This document shows positions 43,606 through 53,239 of a stretch of 64,000 nt of DNA, one piece after another. Made by a program: the position numbers and the translations under genes. Every line of letters begins with the position of its first letter. Positions within the stretch are counted from its first letter, which is position 1. Source of the DNA: Maribacter polysiphoniae (GTDB lineage Bacteria; Bacteroidota; Bacteroidia; Flavobacteriales; Flavobacteriaceae); assembly GCF_003148665.1 (NCBI RefSeq), contig NZ_QGGQ01000001.1, positions 761,762-825,761 of the forward strand, in the 5' to 3' direction. The notes beneath the pieces were generated by a model, which had not been told where the DNA came from, did no database searches, and was given only the letters and a program-made list of their open reading frames with translations.

Positions 43606-46600
43606 TTTACGATTTTGTAGTGATAGGTTTTTTGCGCTGTATGTACTTTTAAAACAAACAATCCGTTAGGAATGTTCGATACATTGATCTGTACCTGACC
43701 ATTGTTGACGTAATGATCCGATATGGAAATCTGTCGACCCGAAAGTGTATAGATTTCAACGTTTACAGAAGGGTCGCTTATAGATCCAAGTTCCAGGTAC
43801 AACAGATTATCTTTTACAGGGTTTGGATATACCGAGATTTCGCTAGCCAAAACAATGGTTTCCTCATAGAAACCTTGGCAATCCTTATCGGTAGAAACAT
43901 TTATGGTGTTTGTCTGTGCTTCTAAATCCAAGGTAATTTCGTTTTGGGTCGTAGTGAAAACTTTACCGTTCAGGTTTATGGTATAGATTTTACCCCCTTT
44001 AAAGTTCAGCGAAACCTTACCTGTACTTGTGTCTACTTTAGAACTTACCGATAGGTCCTCAGGTTCTGTGATGGTGAGGTCATAACATTGTTCATAATCG
44101 GTTTGCCCTTCAACGGTGATGCATACCGTATAATTGCCTGCGGAAAGTCCGGAAAATTCCGTGTCCGATGTAAAAACATTGGTGGCATCTGCGGTACCGG
44201 AAAGGGTTGCCGAATAATTGTAGTTTTCAACAGCAGTAATTGAAATGCTGCCATTATTGCTAGAGCGACATGTTTCACTGCCGGATTTAATCGAGAAATT
44301 GGAAGTTGGCAACGAGAATAATGCACAACCATTTACATCGACCGTGGCCCCAAATGGCGTATCCGCACAAAGGTCATCGGTATTGGGGACACCATCGGCA
44401 TCCAAATCGTTGGGGTCAATTAATGCGAGACTGGGATTATCCGCAAAAACGATGAATTCCCCAGGTTGAAGCGCAATAGTGCTGGTAGTATTGGTTACTT
44501 CCCAGGGGTCATTATTATTCAATAGATTATACCAAGTTCCCGTTTCTTGAAAATCGGGAACGATCTCTTGTGACGTAACACCAAAATTCCCAACAATGGT
44601 AACGTATTTGATTTCATCACCTGTAGCGGTGTTGTCTGTTAGGTGAATCGTTTTAAGTCCGGTTGCGGCATCCAGATCTAATGAAAAGTCCGTGGTCGCA
44701 AAAATCGGCTCCTCCAGTTTTAATGCAATCAGATCTTGCCAAGTTTCATAAATGGCATAGCGGTCTGGTTCAGTGGCATATTCCCATAAGATGGGTTTGT
44801 TCCCTGTTCTTCCACCTTCATCAATAGATATGTCATAACCTAATTCTCCGAATTGCCATATCATTTTTGGCCCTGGAACGGTAAAGAAGAAAGCTCCCGC
44901 GGTCTGCATTCTACCCAAGGCAGTACTTTCATCAGTGATATCATAGGAACCCTCGGAATTACCATAAAGCAGGTTTTTATACATAAGTCGTTCCTCATCA
45001 TGGCTTTCCATATAGGATACGGCGGAAGGTTGGTCAAAACCTTTTGAAACATAGGAAACATTCGAAAAATCAGATTTACTACTTTCATTGTAGCCCATGG
45101 TAGCCTCGTTGTAGGGGTCGGACATTTTATTCCATAAAAGGATACCCTTGCCTTCATCAACCCTATAATTGGCCCATTGTTCTTCTTCCTCAATTTGTCC
45201 CAGATGTTCAAAAATCACATAAAAATCCTCATCCGAAGCCCATTGGTTATCCGCATAACCTTTTAAAACTTCTATTCTATCAGGTTGTGTGCTATTGGTA
45301 CAGTTTTCGTCTGATGAGGTACAGTTCTGTGTAAACCCTTTTGTCAAATCCCATCGCATACCATCGATTTTGAATTCATTGATCCAGTAGGTAACGGTTC
45401 GGTTTACATAATCTTTTGTGGCCTGTTGTTGATGGTTGAAATCATTGAAAACACTATAGGAATGGGTAGCGGTGGCATTAAAGAACGGATTGTCATCGCT
45501 TGCTTGCCCGCCTGTTCCGCCATTATCCGTGTTCCACATACGGTAATACGGATTTTGGCCAGATGCATGGTTGTAAACCACATCCAATATTACGGCAATG
45601 TCGCGGGAATGGCATTCGTCTATAAATGATTTTAGGGCATCTTTGGTGCCGTAATATTTATCCAATGCCATATGGAATGACGGATTGTAGCCCCAACTCT
45701 CATTGCCGTCAAATTCGCTTACCGGCATAAGTTCAATGGCATTTATACCCAATGCTTCCAAATAGTCCAATCTGTTTTTTACGGCATCAAAAGAATGAAG
45801 TGCGTCAAAATCACGGATTAAGATCTCATAAACCACCAAATCTTCCTTTGCAGGTGGGTCAAAGTCAGTAGTTTGCCATGTATAGTCAGTTTCCCCTGTA
45901 CGTAAAACGGTTATCGCATGTGATTGTCCTGTCGGATAGGAGGGAAGGTCGGGATACGTGGTGTCATCAATATAATCATCATTGCCATACCCATCCAAAA
46001 TCAAAGTGGAGTACGGATCGGCAATATTGATGTCAAATTCCACAAGATATTGATAGAGGTGATCGAAATCAGGTGTGAGCCCAGTCAGTTCAATCCAAAA
46101 ACGATCTTGGGAGGCATCTTTTTTCATTAGGTAGTTGTCATCTATTTCCCAATTGTTGAAATCGCCTATCACGTGCACAAATTCCTTTCCGGGCGCGTAG
46201 AGCACCAAGGTGGCTTTTGTGGGGTCACTTTCATTAAAATTGATACCATCCAATAGTCCATCGGGTAGGGCTTCTTCGGTAACAGCCGGACGCACTGCCA
46301 ATGTAAAGGTTTCCGTTAGGGTATCGGTACCATTGGAAACTTCCAATTCAAAATTTGTAGTAGTGTTTACGATGTAACTGAATGAGTATGTGGTGGCCGA
46401 AGTAACTGAATTATCCACTAGGGTGCCATTGGCCGAAAGAACGAAGCTTGAATTGGCTGATGCCGTTGCTTCGATGGTATAATCCGTTCCTGAGGTAACA
46501 ATGGTCGTTGTTTGGCTTGGTGCCGTCAATACCAATTGGTAACCTCCCACCTCTTTGGTGAAATCCTGTGTTTTTTTATCCCCTGTACCGTCTTTGGCCT

Positions 46601-46952
46601 TTACGAGCATTCCTATTTCTGAAATGTCGGTGGCTCCATAAAATGTTGAGGGCGTCAGGGTATAACTGTAGCTGCCGTCGCCATTATCGGTCATTTTTTG
46701 GGTTTCATCGGAGCTTGTCCATGTACCATTGGTTGGGGAATCTGCTTGGCTACCATTACTATCTGTATACCACGCCCATAAATAAACATCGGATACACCC
46801 CATTCCGAAAGATCTACGTTAGAAACCGTAATGGTTATTTCATCATTTTCGGTAAACGTTGTCGGTGTTGTGGAAAAAACACCATTTTGAACTTGGGCGA
46901 AACCAAAGTTCAGGAAAAGCGTAAACAGAACTAAAACGAATAACTTTTTCAT
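43602..46952 (-). CDS. Secreted GH13 alpha-amylase family enzyme with T9SS C-terminal sorting domain
   Basis: A 1116-aa multidomain secreted enzyme. A signal peptide (MKKLFVLVLFTLFLNFGFAQ) is followed by N-terminal beta-domains (~20-225) and a CBM48/E-set-like domain (LYAPGKEFVHVIGDFNNWE, ~250-350). The GH13 barrel (~375-760) shows DIAVILDVVYNHASGQ (I), GMRWDLTKG (II), VIFEHLG (III, E) and MESHDEER (IV). The C-terminus (~1030-1116) is a type-A T9SS sorting domain (YPNPVKDNLLYLE through FVLKVHTAQKTYHYKIVK), so it is exported across the outer membrane. It likely cuts starch or glycogen outside the cell. Linkage specificity is not determined. It starts downstream of a terminator, so it probably has its own promoter. 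Confidence 0.94.
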   Translation of the reverse strand: MKKLFVLVLFTLFLNFGFAQVQNGVFSTTPTTFTENDEITITVSNVDLSEWGVSDVYLWAWYTDSNGSQADSPTNGTWTSSDETQKMTDNGDGSYSYTLTPSTFYGATDISEIGMLVKAKDGTGDKKTQDFTKEVGGYQLVLTAPSQTTTIVTSGTDYTIEATASANSSFVLSANGTLVDNSVTSATTYSFSYIVNTTTNFELEVSNGTDTLTETFTLAVRPAVTEEALPDGLLDGINFNESDPTKATLVLYAPGKEFVHVIGDFNNWEIDDNYLMKKDASQDRFWIELTGLTPDFDHLYQYLVEFDINIADPYSTLILDGYGNDDYIDDTTYPDLPSYPTGQSHAITVLRTGETDYTWQTTDFDPPAKEDLVVYEILIRDFDALHSFDAVKNRLDYLEALGINAIELMPVSEFDGNESWGYNPSFHMALDKYYGTKDALKSFIDECHSRDIAVILDVVYNHASGQNPYYRMWNTDNGGTGGQASDDNPFFNATATHSYSVFNDFNHQQQATKDYVNRTVTYWINEFKIDGMRWDLTKGFTQNCTSSDENCTNSTQPDRIEVLKGYADNQWASDEDFYVIFEHLGQIEEEEQWANYRVDEGKGILLWNKMSDPYNEATMGYNESSKSDFSNVSYVSKGFDQPSAVSYMESHDEERLMYKNLLYGNSEGSYDITDESTALGRMQTAGAFFFTVPGPKMIWQFGELGYDISIDEGGRTGNKPILWEYATEPDRYAIYETWQDLIALKLEEPIFATTDFSLDLDAATGLKTIHLTDNTATGDEIKYVTIVGNFGVTSQEIVPDFQETGTWYNLLNNNDPWEVTNTTSTIALQPGEFIVFADNPSLALIDPNDLDADGVPNTDDLCADTPFGATVDVNGCALFSLPTSNFSIKSGSETCRSSNNGSISITAVENYNYSATLSGTADATNVFTSDTEFSGLSAGNYTVCITVEGQTDYEQCYDLTITEPEDLSVSSKVDTSTGKVSLNFKGGKIYTINLNGKVFTTTQNEITLDLEAQTNTINVSTDKDCQGFYEETIVLASEISVYPNPVKDNLLYLELGSISDPSVNVEIYTLSGRQISISDHYVNNGQVQINVSNIPNGLFVLKVHTAQKTYHYKIVK

Positions 46953-47015
46953 GTTTTGTAGTTAAAGATTCGAATAATGGTAAAGGCCTAATGTATTACC
47001 CATATAAAATAAGGT

Positions 47016-47044
47016 AAAAAGGGCTGTATAGAACAGCCCTTTTT
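47016..47044 (-). terminator. Intrinsic terminator after the susC2-susD2-susE-like operon
   Basis: A perfect 12-bp stem (47016-47027 and 47033-47044) with a 5-base loop, rich in A on one side so that the minus-strand transcript ends in U5 after GGGCUGU pairing. It lies about 20 bp after the stop of the SusE/F-like gene and separates it from the secreted amylase gene. Confidence 0.88.
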
Positions 47045-47063
47045 TTATAATAGTATTAATTGG

Positions 47064-48416
47064 TTAGTTTATGGAATAGGTTCCATTGGTGATATCTAAC
47101 CGAATTCTATAGTTTCCAGCTGTTGATGGGATATTTTCCCCACCGGCATCCAGTGTGCCATCTGCACCGTCATCACCAAAATCAGTGTCCCAGGCATTAT
47201 TGATTCGGAACTTGATCTCGCCATCCAAAAGAGGAACGATTTCAGCAATCCAAATACCAGGATTTACTTCGGTAAACGTAAAATCAGGAGTAGCACCCCA
47301 GTCATTGTAACCGGAACCTACAACACCCCAAAGATCAGCGGCTTCAATGGTGTAGGTATTATCGTTAAGGTTCATACGAATCGTATAATGCCCTTCTGAT
47401 ACCGCAATGTTTTCACCACCACTTTCCAATGTGCCATCGGCGCCATTGTCACCAAAATCAACATTCCATTCGTTGTTCATCCTGAATTTAATCTCTCCTT
47501 CTACCAGTCTAACACCAACGGTAAAAGTGTCGGTGGTATAATCATAGTAGAATTTGGCATCCGGAGTAGCACCCCAGTCATTATAACCGGAACCTACAAC
47601 GCCCCAAGAGTACGCTTCAATGGTGTACGTGCTATCATTAAGGTTCAATGTGATTTTATAATCCCCCGCTGTTACGGCAATATTCGCGCCACCAGCTGCC
47701 AATGTACCATCGGTATCACCTTCTCCTAAGTCACTTGCCCAATCGTTATTTTCCCTGAATTTAATTTCTCCGTCTATCAAAGTAGCATAGGAAACAATAA
47801 CTCCGGGGGTTGTTGTGGTATAGAATGGAGCATCTGGTCCTGCACCTCCCCAATCATTATAACCGGAACCTACAACACCCCAAGTAGAGATTTCTACTCC
47901 AGTGCTACCACTACTTTCTTCCAATATTGAAATGTTCAAGGTCATGACATCGGAATAGGAGTCAACGGCATCTGCACCTTCCCCAGAACCGGCAAAGGCC
48001 CTAGCCCTAAAATACACTTGTCCACTGTCACCGGCTTCCAAACCTAAAAGAGTGGCAAGGTTGCTTAAATCAGAGACTTTGACTTCGGCATTGGTCACAC
48101 TTAAGGTTCCTGAATCATATTCAGTTGTTGGGTCATATGCTGCAAAAGTATTGTCTATAGAACCTTGTAATTGGTAGTTGATTTCAGTCTGTACGCCAAA
48201 ATCAACATTATTCCAGACGAATCTTTCTGCTACGTTGTCCATGGTGCCTGTGGATATCAAATACTCATCGGCGGCTGAAAAAGAAAATGCAACATTTTCT
48301 GAGGCCTGTGATAACGTGAATTCAGGAACTACATCATCATTTTCACAGGAGCTAATAAGCCATGCCCCTAATATAAAGGGCAGAATTTTAAAGAAGTTTT
48401 TTATAATAGTTTTCAT
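47064..48416 (-). CDS. SusE/SusF-like starch-binding outer-membrane lipoprotein with three tandem domains
   Basis: A 450-aa predicted lipoprotein (LPFILGAWLISSCENDD, lipid cysteine 24, followed by acidic residues as in surface lipoproteins). Residues ~30-165 are a SusE-type N-terminal domain (FTLSQASENVAFSFS). Then three copies of a ~92-aa domain begin at about 179, 271 and 363, each with WGVVGSGYNDWG, a GEIKFRxNNxW strand and a ANI/ENI...YxIxLxLNxxTYTI end. These match the starch-binding repeats of SusE/SusF proteins, with aromatic residues likely to stack on glucose rings. It is the third gene of susC2-susD2, 23 bp after susD2, and would bind malto-oligosaccharides on the cell surface. Confidence 0.92.
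   Translation of the reverse strand: MKTIIKNFFKILPFILGAWLISSCENDDVVPEFTLSQASENVAFSFSAADEYLISTGTMDNVAERFVWNNVDFGVQTEINYQLQGSIDNTFAAYDPTTEYDSGTLSVTNAEVKVSDLSNLATLLGLEAGDSGQVYFRARAFAGSGEGADAVDSYSDVMTLNISILEESSGSTGVEISTWGVVGSGYNDWGGAGPDAPFYTTTTPGVIVSYATLIDGEIKFRENNDWASDLGEGDTDGTLAAGGANIAVTAGDYKITLNLNDSTYTIEAYSWGVVGSGYNDWGATPDAKFYYDYTTDTFTVGVRLVEGEIKFRMNNEWNVDFGDNGADGTLESGGENIAVSEGHYTIRMNLNDNTYTIEAADLWGVVGSGYNDWGATPDFTFTEVNPGIWIAEIVPLLDGEIKFRINNAWDTDFGDDGADGTLDAGGENIPSTAGNYRIRLDITNGTYSIN
47067..47885 (-). repeat. Three tandem ~276-bp repeats inside the SusE/F-like gene
   Basis: The same sequence CATTATAACCGGAACCTACA (with one G in place of A in one copy) occurs near 47303, 47579 and 47855, a spacing of 276 bp or 92 codons. 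Near-identity at DNA level in this block points to recent duplication or homogenisation, while the rest of each unit has diverged. Confidence 0.85.
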
Positions 48417-48439
48417 AGTATGTACTGTTTAGTTATTTT

Positions 48440-49963
48440 TTAGAAACCAGGATTTTGATTTAAGTTAGGGTTTGCTTCCAATGCGGATAATGGAATTGGG
48501 AATAGGTTGTAATAATCCGGGATGGAAGTTCCCTGTGCAGTGTTTCCTTTCCATGGCCATACATAAGAATTGCCTGTAAACTTCCCAAAACGGATTAGGT
48601 CTGTTCTTCGTTGTCCTTCCAAATTCAACTCCCTAGCGCGTTCATCCAGAATAAAATCGAGGGTCAATTCAGACGATCCAATGGCATTGGCATTAGAGCG
48701 TTCTCTAACTGCATTCACATAGTTCAGTGCCTGGGCGGCATCTCCGCCAGCCGCGCCGCGTAACACACATTCCGCATAGATCAAGTAGGCATCGGCCAAT
48801 CTGTAAAGCGGAAAATCGGTACTTGAAAAAGTAGTCGCAGGAAGTGTTGTTGAAAATCCTGAATTGCGAAATTTTACTGAAGGATAACCGTCTGTCCATG
48901 CTTTATAGTCGGCCATTTCATAGTTGTGCCCTTCGGTCCAGAAAAGTTCGCCCCTATCATCATTATCATCATATAATCCGTACCAAGCTTTGGTGGCCCT
49001 ATGGCCAGACCAGCCTTCCGCGGCTCCAAAGTTTATAATAGGCATTGTTTCTGTACCCATACTACCGTTTACGATATAGGTCGTGTTCCCATAACTCTGA
49101 CTGGTTTCGGAATCTGCAATTAAAGTAAAAATAATTTCAGGAGAAGCGTCATTATCCCCTGAAAAATTGCTTACAAAATCTGGGGCTAAGGTATAGCCGC
49201 CTTCATCGATTACCTTCTTAATAAAGGTCAAAGCCTCAGTGTATCTATCTTCACCTATATAAACTTCGGCATTAAGATATAGTTTTGCCAATAACATTTG
49301 AACGGCGGCTTTGTTGGCCCGGCCATATGATTTAGTATTAGACATCAGTGCTTCAGCCTCTAGTAGGTCATTTTCGACGAAAGTGAAAAGCTCAGCTCTG
49401 GTAGCTTCAGGTAAAGGGGCGGAAACCCCGATTTCATTTTCAGTCACCAAAACACCTTTACCAAAAGTATCGATGAGATAATAATAAGCGAGTCCTCGTA
49501 AAAATTTTACTTCCCCGACTACTTGATCTTGGCCATCTATGCTTACCGAATTTAAAACAGACAATAGGTTATTGGCCTGTGGTATGGTATAATAGACCCT
49601 ATTATACATGTATCCGAAAAACTTATTGTTTTCATCCCAGTCGGAAGTAGTGGTCAATTGATCCAAGCCATCATCCCCCCAACGGTTTTTCATGCCATCT
49701 GCAGTAAAATCCTGTAGATTGATGATTCCTCTTAAAAATGGGGATTCCCCAGTGTCACCACTAATGTCACCACTACTGGGACCATCAGGTCCAGAGAGGG
49801 CAAACGATGCATATAAACGGGATAAAATTCCTGAAACCGCATCGGGATCATTAGCTAATAAGTCGTCTAACGACTGTTCTACCAAAGGTTCTGTGTTCAA
49901 ATCATCAGTACACCCTTGAACGCTTGCTAGTATGCAAAAAAGAATTAATATTATTTTCTTCAT
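48440..49963 (-). CDS. SusD/RagB family malto-oligosaccharide-binding lipoprotein (module 2)
   Basis: A 507-aa predicted lipoprotein (ILFCILASVQGCTDDLNTEP, lipid cysteine 18). SusD hallmarks are GEVKFLRGLAYYYLIDTFG, NKAAVQMLLAKLYLNAEVYI, FPLYRLADAYLIYAECVLRG, ALNYVNAVRERSNA, ILDERARELNLEGQRRTDLIRFG and the end LFPIPLSALEANPNLNQNPGF. It works with SusC2, encoded 11 bp upstream, as the lid of the outer-membrane importer. Position between SusC2 and the SusE/F-like protein in a locus with three GH13 enzymes and maltose phosphorylase makes malto-oligosaccharides the likely ligand. Confidence 0.97.
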   Translation of the reverse strand: MKKIILILFCILASVQGCTDDLNTEPLVEQSLDDLLANDPDAVSGILSRLYASFALSGPDGPSSGDISGDTGESPFLRGIINLQDFTADGMKNRWGDDGLDQLTTTSDWDENNKFFGYMYNRVYYTIPQANNLLSVLNSVSIDGQDQVVGEVKFLRGLAYYYLIDTFGKGVLVTENEIGVSAPLPEATRAELFTFVENDLLEAEALMSNTKSYGRANKAAVQMLLAKLYLNAEVYIGEDRYTEALTFIKKVIDEGGYTLAPDFVSNFSGDNDASPEIIFTLIADSETSQSYGNTTYIVNGSMGTETMPIINFGAAEGWSGHRATKAWYGLYDDNDDRGELFWTEGHNYEMADYKAWTDGYPSVKFRNSGFSTTLPATTFSSTDFPLYRLADAYLIYAECVLRGAAGGDAAQALNYVNAVRERSNANAIGSSELTLDFILDERARELNLEGQRRTDLIRFGKFTGNSYVWPWKGNTAQGTSIPDYYNLFPIPLSALEANPNLNQNPGF

Positions 49964-49974
49964 AGTGATTTATA

Positions 49975-52900
49975 TTAAAAGTCTACGCTTAAACCAAGGG
50001 TGAATGACCGTGGTCTAGGATAAAAATTGTTATCTATTGCATTAAAGTTCTCAGGGTCTTGACCACTGTAGTTGGTAATGATAAACGGATTGTTTACAGC
50101 ACCGTAAACCCGCATTGAAGTGTTTTTCAAGATGTCGTCCAAACGATAGCCCAATACGATATTCTCACACCTTAGGAATGTCGCGTCTTCCAGAAAATAA
50201 TCTGAAAAGGGAACATTGCCCTGTATGTTGACAAAATTATAGTTGGCTGCGCCTGAATTAAAGTCCAAGACGTTGCTTAGGCTGTTTGAGTTGTTTGGAA
50301 CAGCCTTGTCGACCCATCCTGAAGTCAATCGTCTGGAATTATAAACCTGTCCGCCGATTTGGCCTCTAAAACTGGTACTTAAATCGAACTTGTTATAATT
50401 GAAGTTAAACCCGAAACCAAAGGTCCAGTTAGGTCGTAACGATTTGAAATAGCGGTCATCGTTATCGGTTATGCCATCCCCATTGAAATCGGCAAAAGCA
50501 CCGTGGATAGGATTACCCGCAGTATCATACAATTGTCTGAATACCCAAGCGGAATATGGTTGGTAACCCACAGTGTGGTACCCTATGTTAACCCCTGTAC
50601 CTGTAGGGATTCCTGAACCGTCAGCGGAAATCCGGGTAACATCCTGAAGATTTGTGACCTCGGCCCTACTATACGAAAGGTTGGAGTAGAATTCCAGATT
50701 GGTACTTTCATTACTTAAGAGGGTGGCATTTAAGATTACCTCAAAACCTTTACTTTCCGTTTCCCCAACATTTTTAACAAATGAATCCGTTAGCCCTTGG
50801 CCCGGTGCTACCGGTACTTTTGCAAGTAGGTCGGAAGTTTCCCTATAGAAAACATCGAAAGAACCATTGATCAATCGGTTTTCGAAAAGTCCAAAATCTA
50901 TCCCGGCGTTATAAGTAGTGGTTTTTTCCCAAGTCAAGTCTTCATTGAAAGGCTTGGCGGAATAAAGTGCAACCCCTTGGAGGTATTGTCCGGTACTGGA
51001 ACCAGCTTCAAATAATGGAACCGAAGGATAGAAGCCTACAGCGCCTGTAATATCCTGTTGCCCAGTTTTACCCCAACCTAAACGCAATTTAAGGTCATTG
51101 ATTACTTGGGAATCTTTTAAGAAGTCCTCTTCATTCACTTTCCAGGCCAAAGCCGCCGCAGGAAAGTACCCCCATCTATTGTCTTTACTGAACAAGGAAG
51201 AACCATCGGCCCTAAAGGAAACGGTTACCAAATATTTATCCAATAGATTCAGATTGGTTCTACCAAAGAAAGACTGCAGATTAAGTTCATTAAAATAACG
51301 GTTGTTCGGGTTTTGTGCATCGATCTGCAATTCGCGTATACCCGTGTCGTTATTGTATCGGTATTCTTCTTTGTTACCATCATTCCTGAAATTTTGATAG
51401 GAATATCCTCCCTGAACATCAAAGTTGGTCAAGAACCCTTCTTCATACCGTTTTGCATAGACCAAATAGGCATCCATAGTCTGGTTGGTGATACTTTGGT
51501 TTTCCCTATAATTGACCCCCGGATTGAAAACATAATTGGTGTTGATGTCATTGTTCGAGGAGTCGAACTTATAAGTTGCCAAGGAATTATCGGAGAAAGA
51601 CTCCTCAATATCCGCTGTTGAAGCTTCAAGGCCTAAGTTAAGTACAGCCCGAAGTTCTGGGAGAAAGTGCATTTTATAGTCGAATTCAACGTTACCAAGG
51701 ATTTTCTGTACCTTTTCAGGACGTGTTCTTTGTAACAGTAATGCTAAAGGGTTCCATTGACCATCAAGTAATAATCGAGTAGGATTATCAACATCATCCA
51801 AAATGGTGTTTTGATAAAAACCTCCAAAACGGTTATCTGGGGAATTATCGTAAATAGGTTTTGTGGGATCCATGTTGACAGCACCTCCCAAGGCACCACT
51901 TTCATCAACTGCATTTTTCTCAGAACTGATACCTTTCGCGTTGATATCAATCTTTAAATGATCATCGAAGAAAGTAGGTGTAAATTTAACCGAGGCGGTA
52001 TACCGCTCATAATCATTGGTTTTTACTAATCCTTCAGTGTTGTTATAGCCAAAGGAAAACCTAGTAGGCACTTTATCAAAAAGGTTGGCCCTAGCACTAA
52101 AGTTGTGGTCCGATGATACTGCGGCCCTGTAAATAGCATCTTGCCAGTCGGTATTCGAAGTGCCCAATAGATTGGCATACGTAGGATGGTACTCATTAAT
52201 GAACTTGGTATATGTTGGCCCGTCCATTAAATCGATTTTACTACTGACGGTACTAATACTCGTATTTGATGAAAAATTGAACTTAGGACCACCCGAAGTT
52301 CCTTTTTTAGTGGTAATGATAATAACCCCGTTTGAAGCCCTTGAACCATAAATGGCAGCTGCTGATGCATCCTTAAGGATGGAAAAGCTGTCAACGTCAT
52401 TTGGGTTAATCAGGGAAAATGGGTTATTGACCCCAGCCGGATTGGTGTTGTCAATGGGTACACCGTCAATTACGATAAGTGGACTATTGTTCGCGCTTAG
52501 TGAAGCTCCACCCCTTATTCGAATGTTTGGAGCGGCATCTGGCGAACCACCTGAACTGGTAATTCGTACACCTGCCGCCTTACCGGTCAAAAGTTGGTCG
52601 GTACTAACAATGGCACCTTTGTTGAAATCCTCCGAGGTTACCGCGGTTAATGATCCCGTGGCATCCTTAACTGTTGTGGTACCATATCCAATGACCACAA
52701 CTTCATCCAGTTGCGCCCTGTCCTCTTCCATTACAAGGTCTAGATTAGGGCCTGTAACTGGAATATCCACGGTTTTGTATCCGATGTAAGAAAATTGCAA
52801 TACTGCACCATCGTTTACAGTAAGCGTGTAGTTTCCGTCAAAATCAGTCGTAGTCCCTGTGGATGTTCCTACGACTATTATACTGACACCAGGTAAGGGA

Positions 52901-53007
52901 CCACCAGTTACCTGGTCGGTCACGGTACCATTTACGGTGGTCTGTGCAAAAATCCCTATGGGAATCATAAACACGGCCAGTAAGAGGCACTGTTTGATTT
53001 TTTTCAT
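49975..53007 (-). CDS. SusC/RagA family TonB-linked outer-membrane transporter (module 2)
   Basis: A 1010-aa TonB-dependent receptor with signal peptide (LLLAVFMIPIGIFAQ), a carboxypeptidase-regulatory-like domain (VNGTVTDQVTGGPLPGVSII, ~23-100), the SusC box DEVVVIGYGTTTVKDATGSL, plug motifs (IRIRGGASLSANNSPLIVID, ASAAAIYGSRASNGVIIITT) and a C-terminal barrel ending YPRPRSFTLGLSVDF. It would import malto-oligosaccharides bound by SusD2 using TonB energy. It is the first gene of the susC2-susD2-susE-like operon, with a consensus promoter at 53079-53108 and the operator-like element at 53125-53147 upstream. It is a clear paralogue of SusC1, though the barrel regions have diverged. Confidence 0.97.
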   Translation of the reverse strand: MKKIKQCLLLAVFMIPIGIFAQTTVNGTVTDQVTGGPLPGVSIIVVGTSTGTTTDFDGNYTLTVNDGAVLQFSYIGYKTVDIPVTGPNLDLVMEEDRAQLDEVVVIGYGTTTVKDATGSLTAVTSEDFNKGAIVSTDQLLTGKAAGVRITSSGGSPDAAPNIRIRGGASLSANNSPLIVIDGVPIDNTNPAGVNNPFSLINPNDVDSFSILKDASAAAIYGSRASNGVIIITTKKGTSGGPKFNFSSNTSISTVSSKIDLMDGPTYTKFINEYHPTYANLLGTSNTDWQDAIYRAAVSSDHNFSARANLFDKVPTRFSFGYNNTEGLVKTNDYERYTASVKFTPTFFDDHLKIDINAKGISSEKNAVDESGALGGAVNMDPTKPIYDNSPDNRFGGFYQNTILDDVDNPTRLLLDGQWNPLALLLQRTRPEKVQKILGNVEFDYKMHFLPELRAVLNLGLEASTADIEESFSDNSLATYKFDSSNNDINTNYVFNPGVNYRENQSITNQTMDAYLVYAKRYEEGFLTNFDVQGGYSYQNFRNDGNKEEYRYNNDTGIRELQIDAQNPNNRYFNELNLQSFFGRTNLNLLDKYLVTVSFRADGSSLFSKDNRWGYFPAAALAWKVNEEDFLKDSQVINDLKLRLGWGKTGQQDITGAVGFYPSVPLFEAGSSTGQYLQGVALYSAKPFNEDLTWEKTTTYNAGIDFGLFENRLINGSFDVFYRETSDLLAKVPVAPGQGLTDSFVKNVGETESKGFEVILNATLLSNESTNLEFYSNLSYSRAEVTNLQDVTRISADGSGIPTGTGVNIGYHTVGYQPYSAWVFRQLYDTAGNPIHGAFADFNGDGITDNDDRYFKSLRPNWTFGFGFNFNYNKFDLSTSFRGQIGGQVYNSRRLTSGWVDKAVPNNSNSLSNVLDFNSGAANYNFVNIQGNVPFSDYFLEDATFLRCENIVLGYRLDDILKNTSMRVYGAVNNPFIITNYSGQDPENFNAIDNNFYPRPRSFTLGLSVDF

Positions 53008-53078
53008 AGAACGTTAATTAAAATTAGTTTTGTTTAGTTTGAAACTTTAACTTTATTTCTCAACTAACGAAATTATGT

Positions 53079-53108
53079 AAAATTTAAGTTAATTTAAGAT
53101 AAGGTCAA
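53079..53108 (-). promoter_or_regulatory. Predicted Bacteroidota-type promoter of susC2
   Basis: On the minus strand TTG (53108-53106) is followed after exactly 19 bases by TAAATTTT (53086-53079), 7 of 8 matches to TAnnTTTG. The predicted transcript would begin near 53072, about 65 bases before the susC2 ATG. The LacI-type element lies 17-20 bp upstream of the TTG. Confidence 0.5.
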
Positions 53109-53124
53109 TAAATACGGGCACTTA

Positions 53125-53147
53125 CAACGTTTTCGGGTTGATAACTT
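53125..53147. promoter_or_regulatory. Second copy of the LacI-type operator element upstream of susC2
   Basis: AACGTTTTCGGGTTGATAAC (53126-53145), extended by two T, matches the element at 39640-39661 in 20 of 22 positions. The right half-site GTTTTCGGG differs from the palindromic GTTTTCGTG by one base, while the left half (ACTTACAAC) is only weakly symmetric. It lies between susC2 and lacI2, 93 bp from the lacI2 start. Confidence 0.7.
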
Positions 53148-53239
53148 TTAATTTATTTTTGTTAAAATGATAAAAAATCATACTGTTGTAAATTGATATT
53201 CTATTTTAAAGCCTTTCCTTTTATCAAACCCATATTTTT

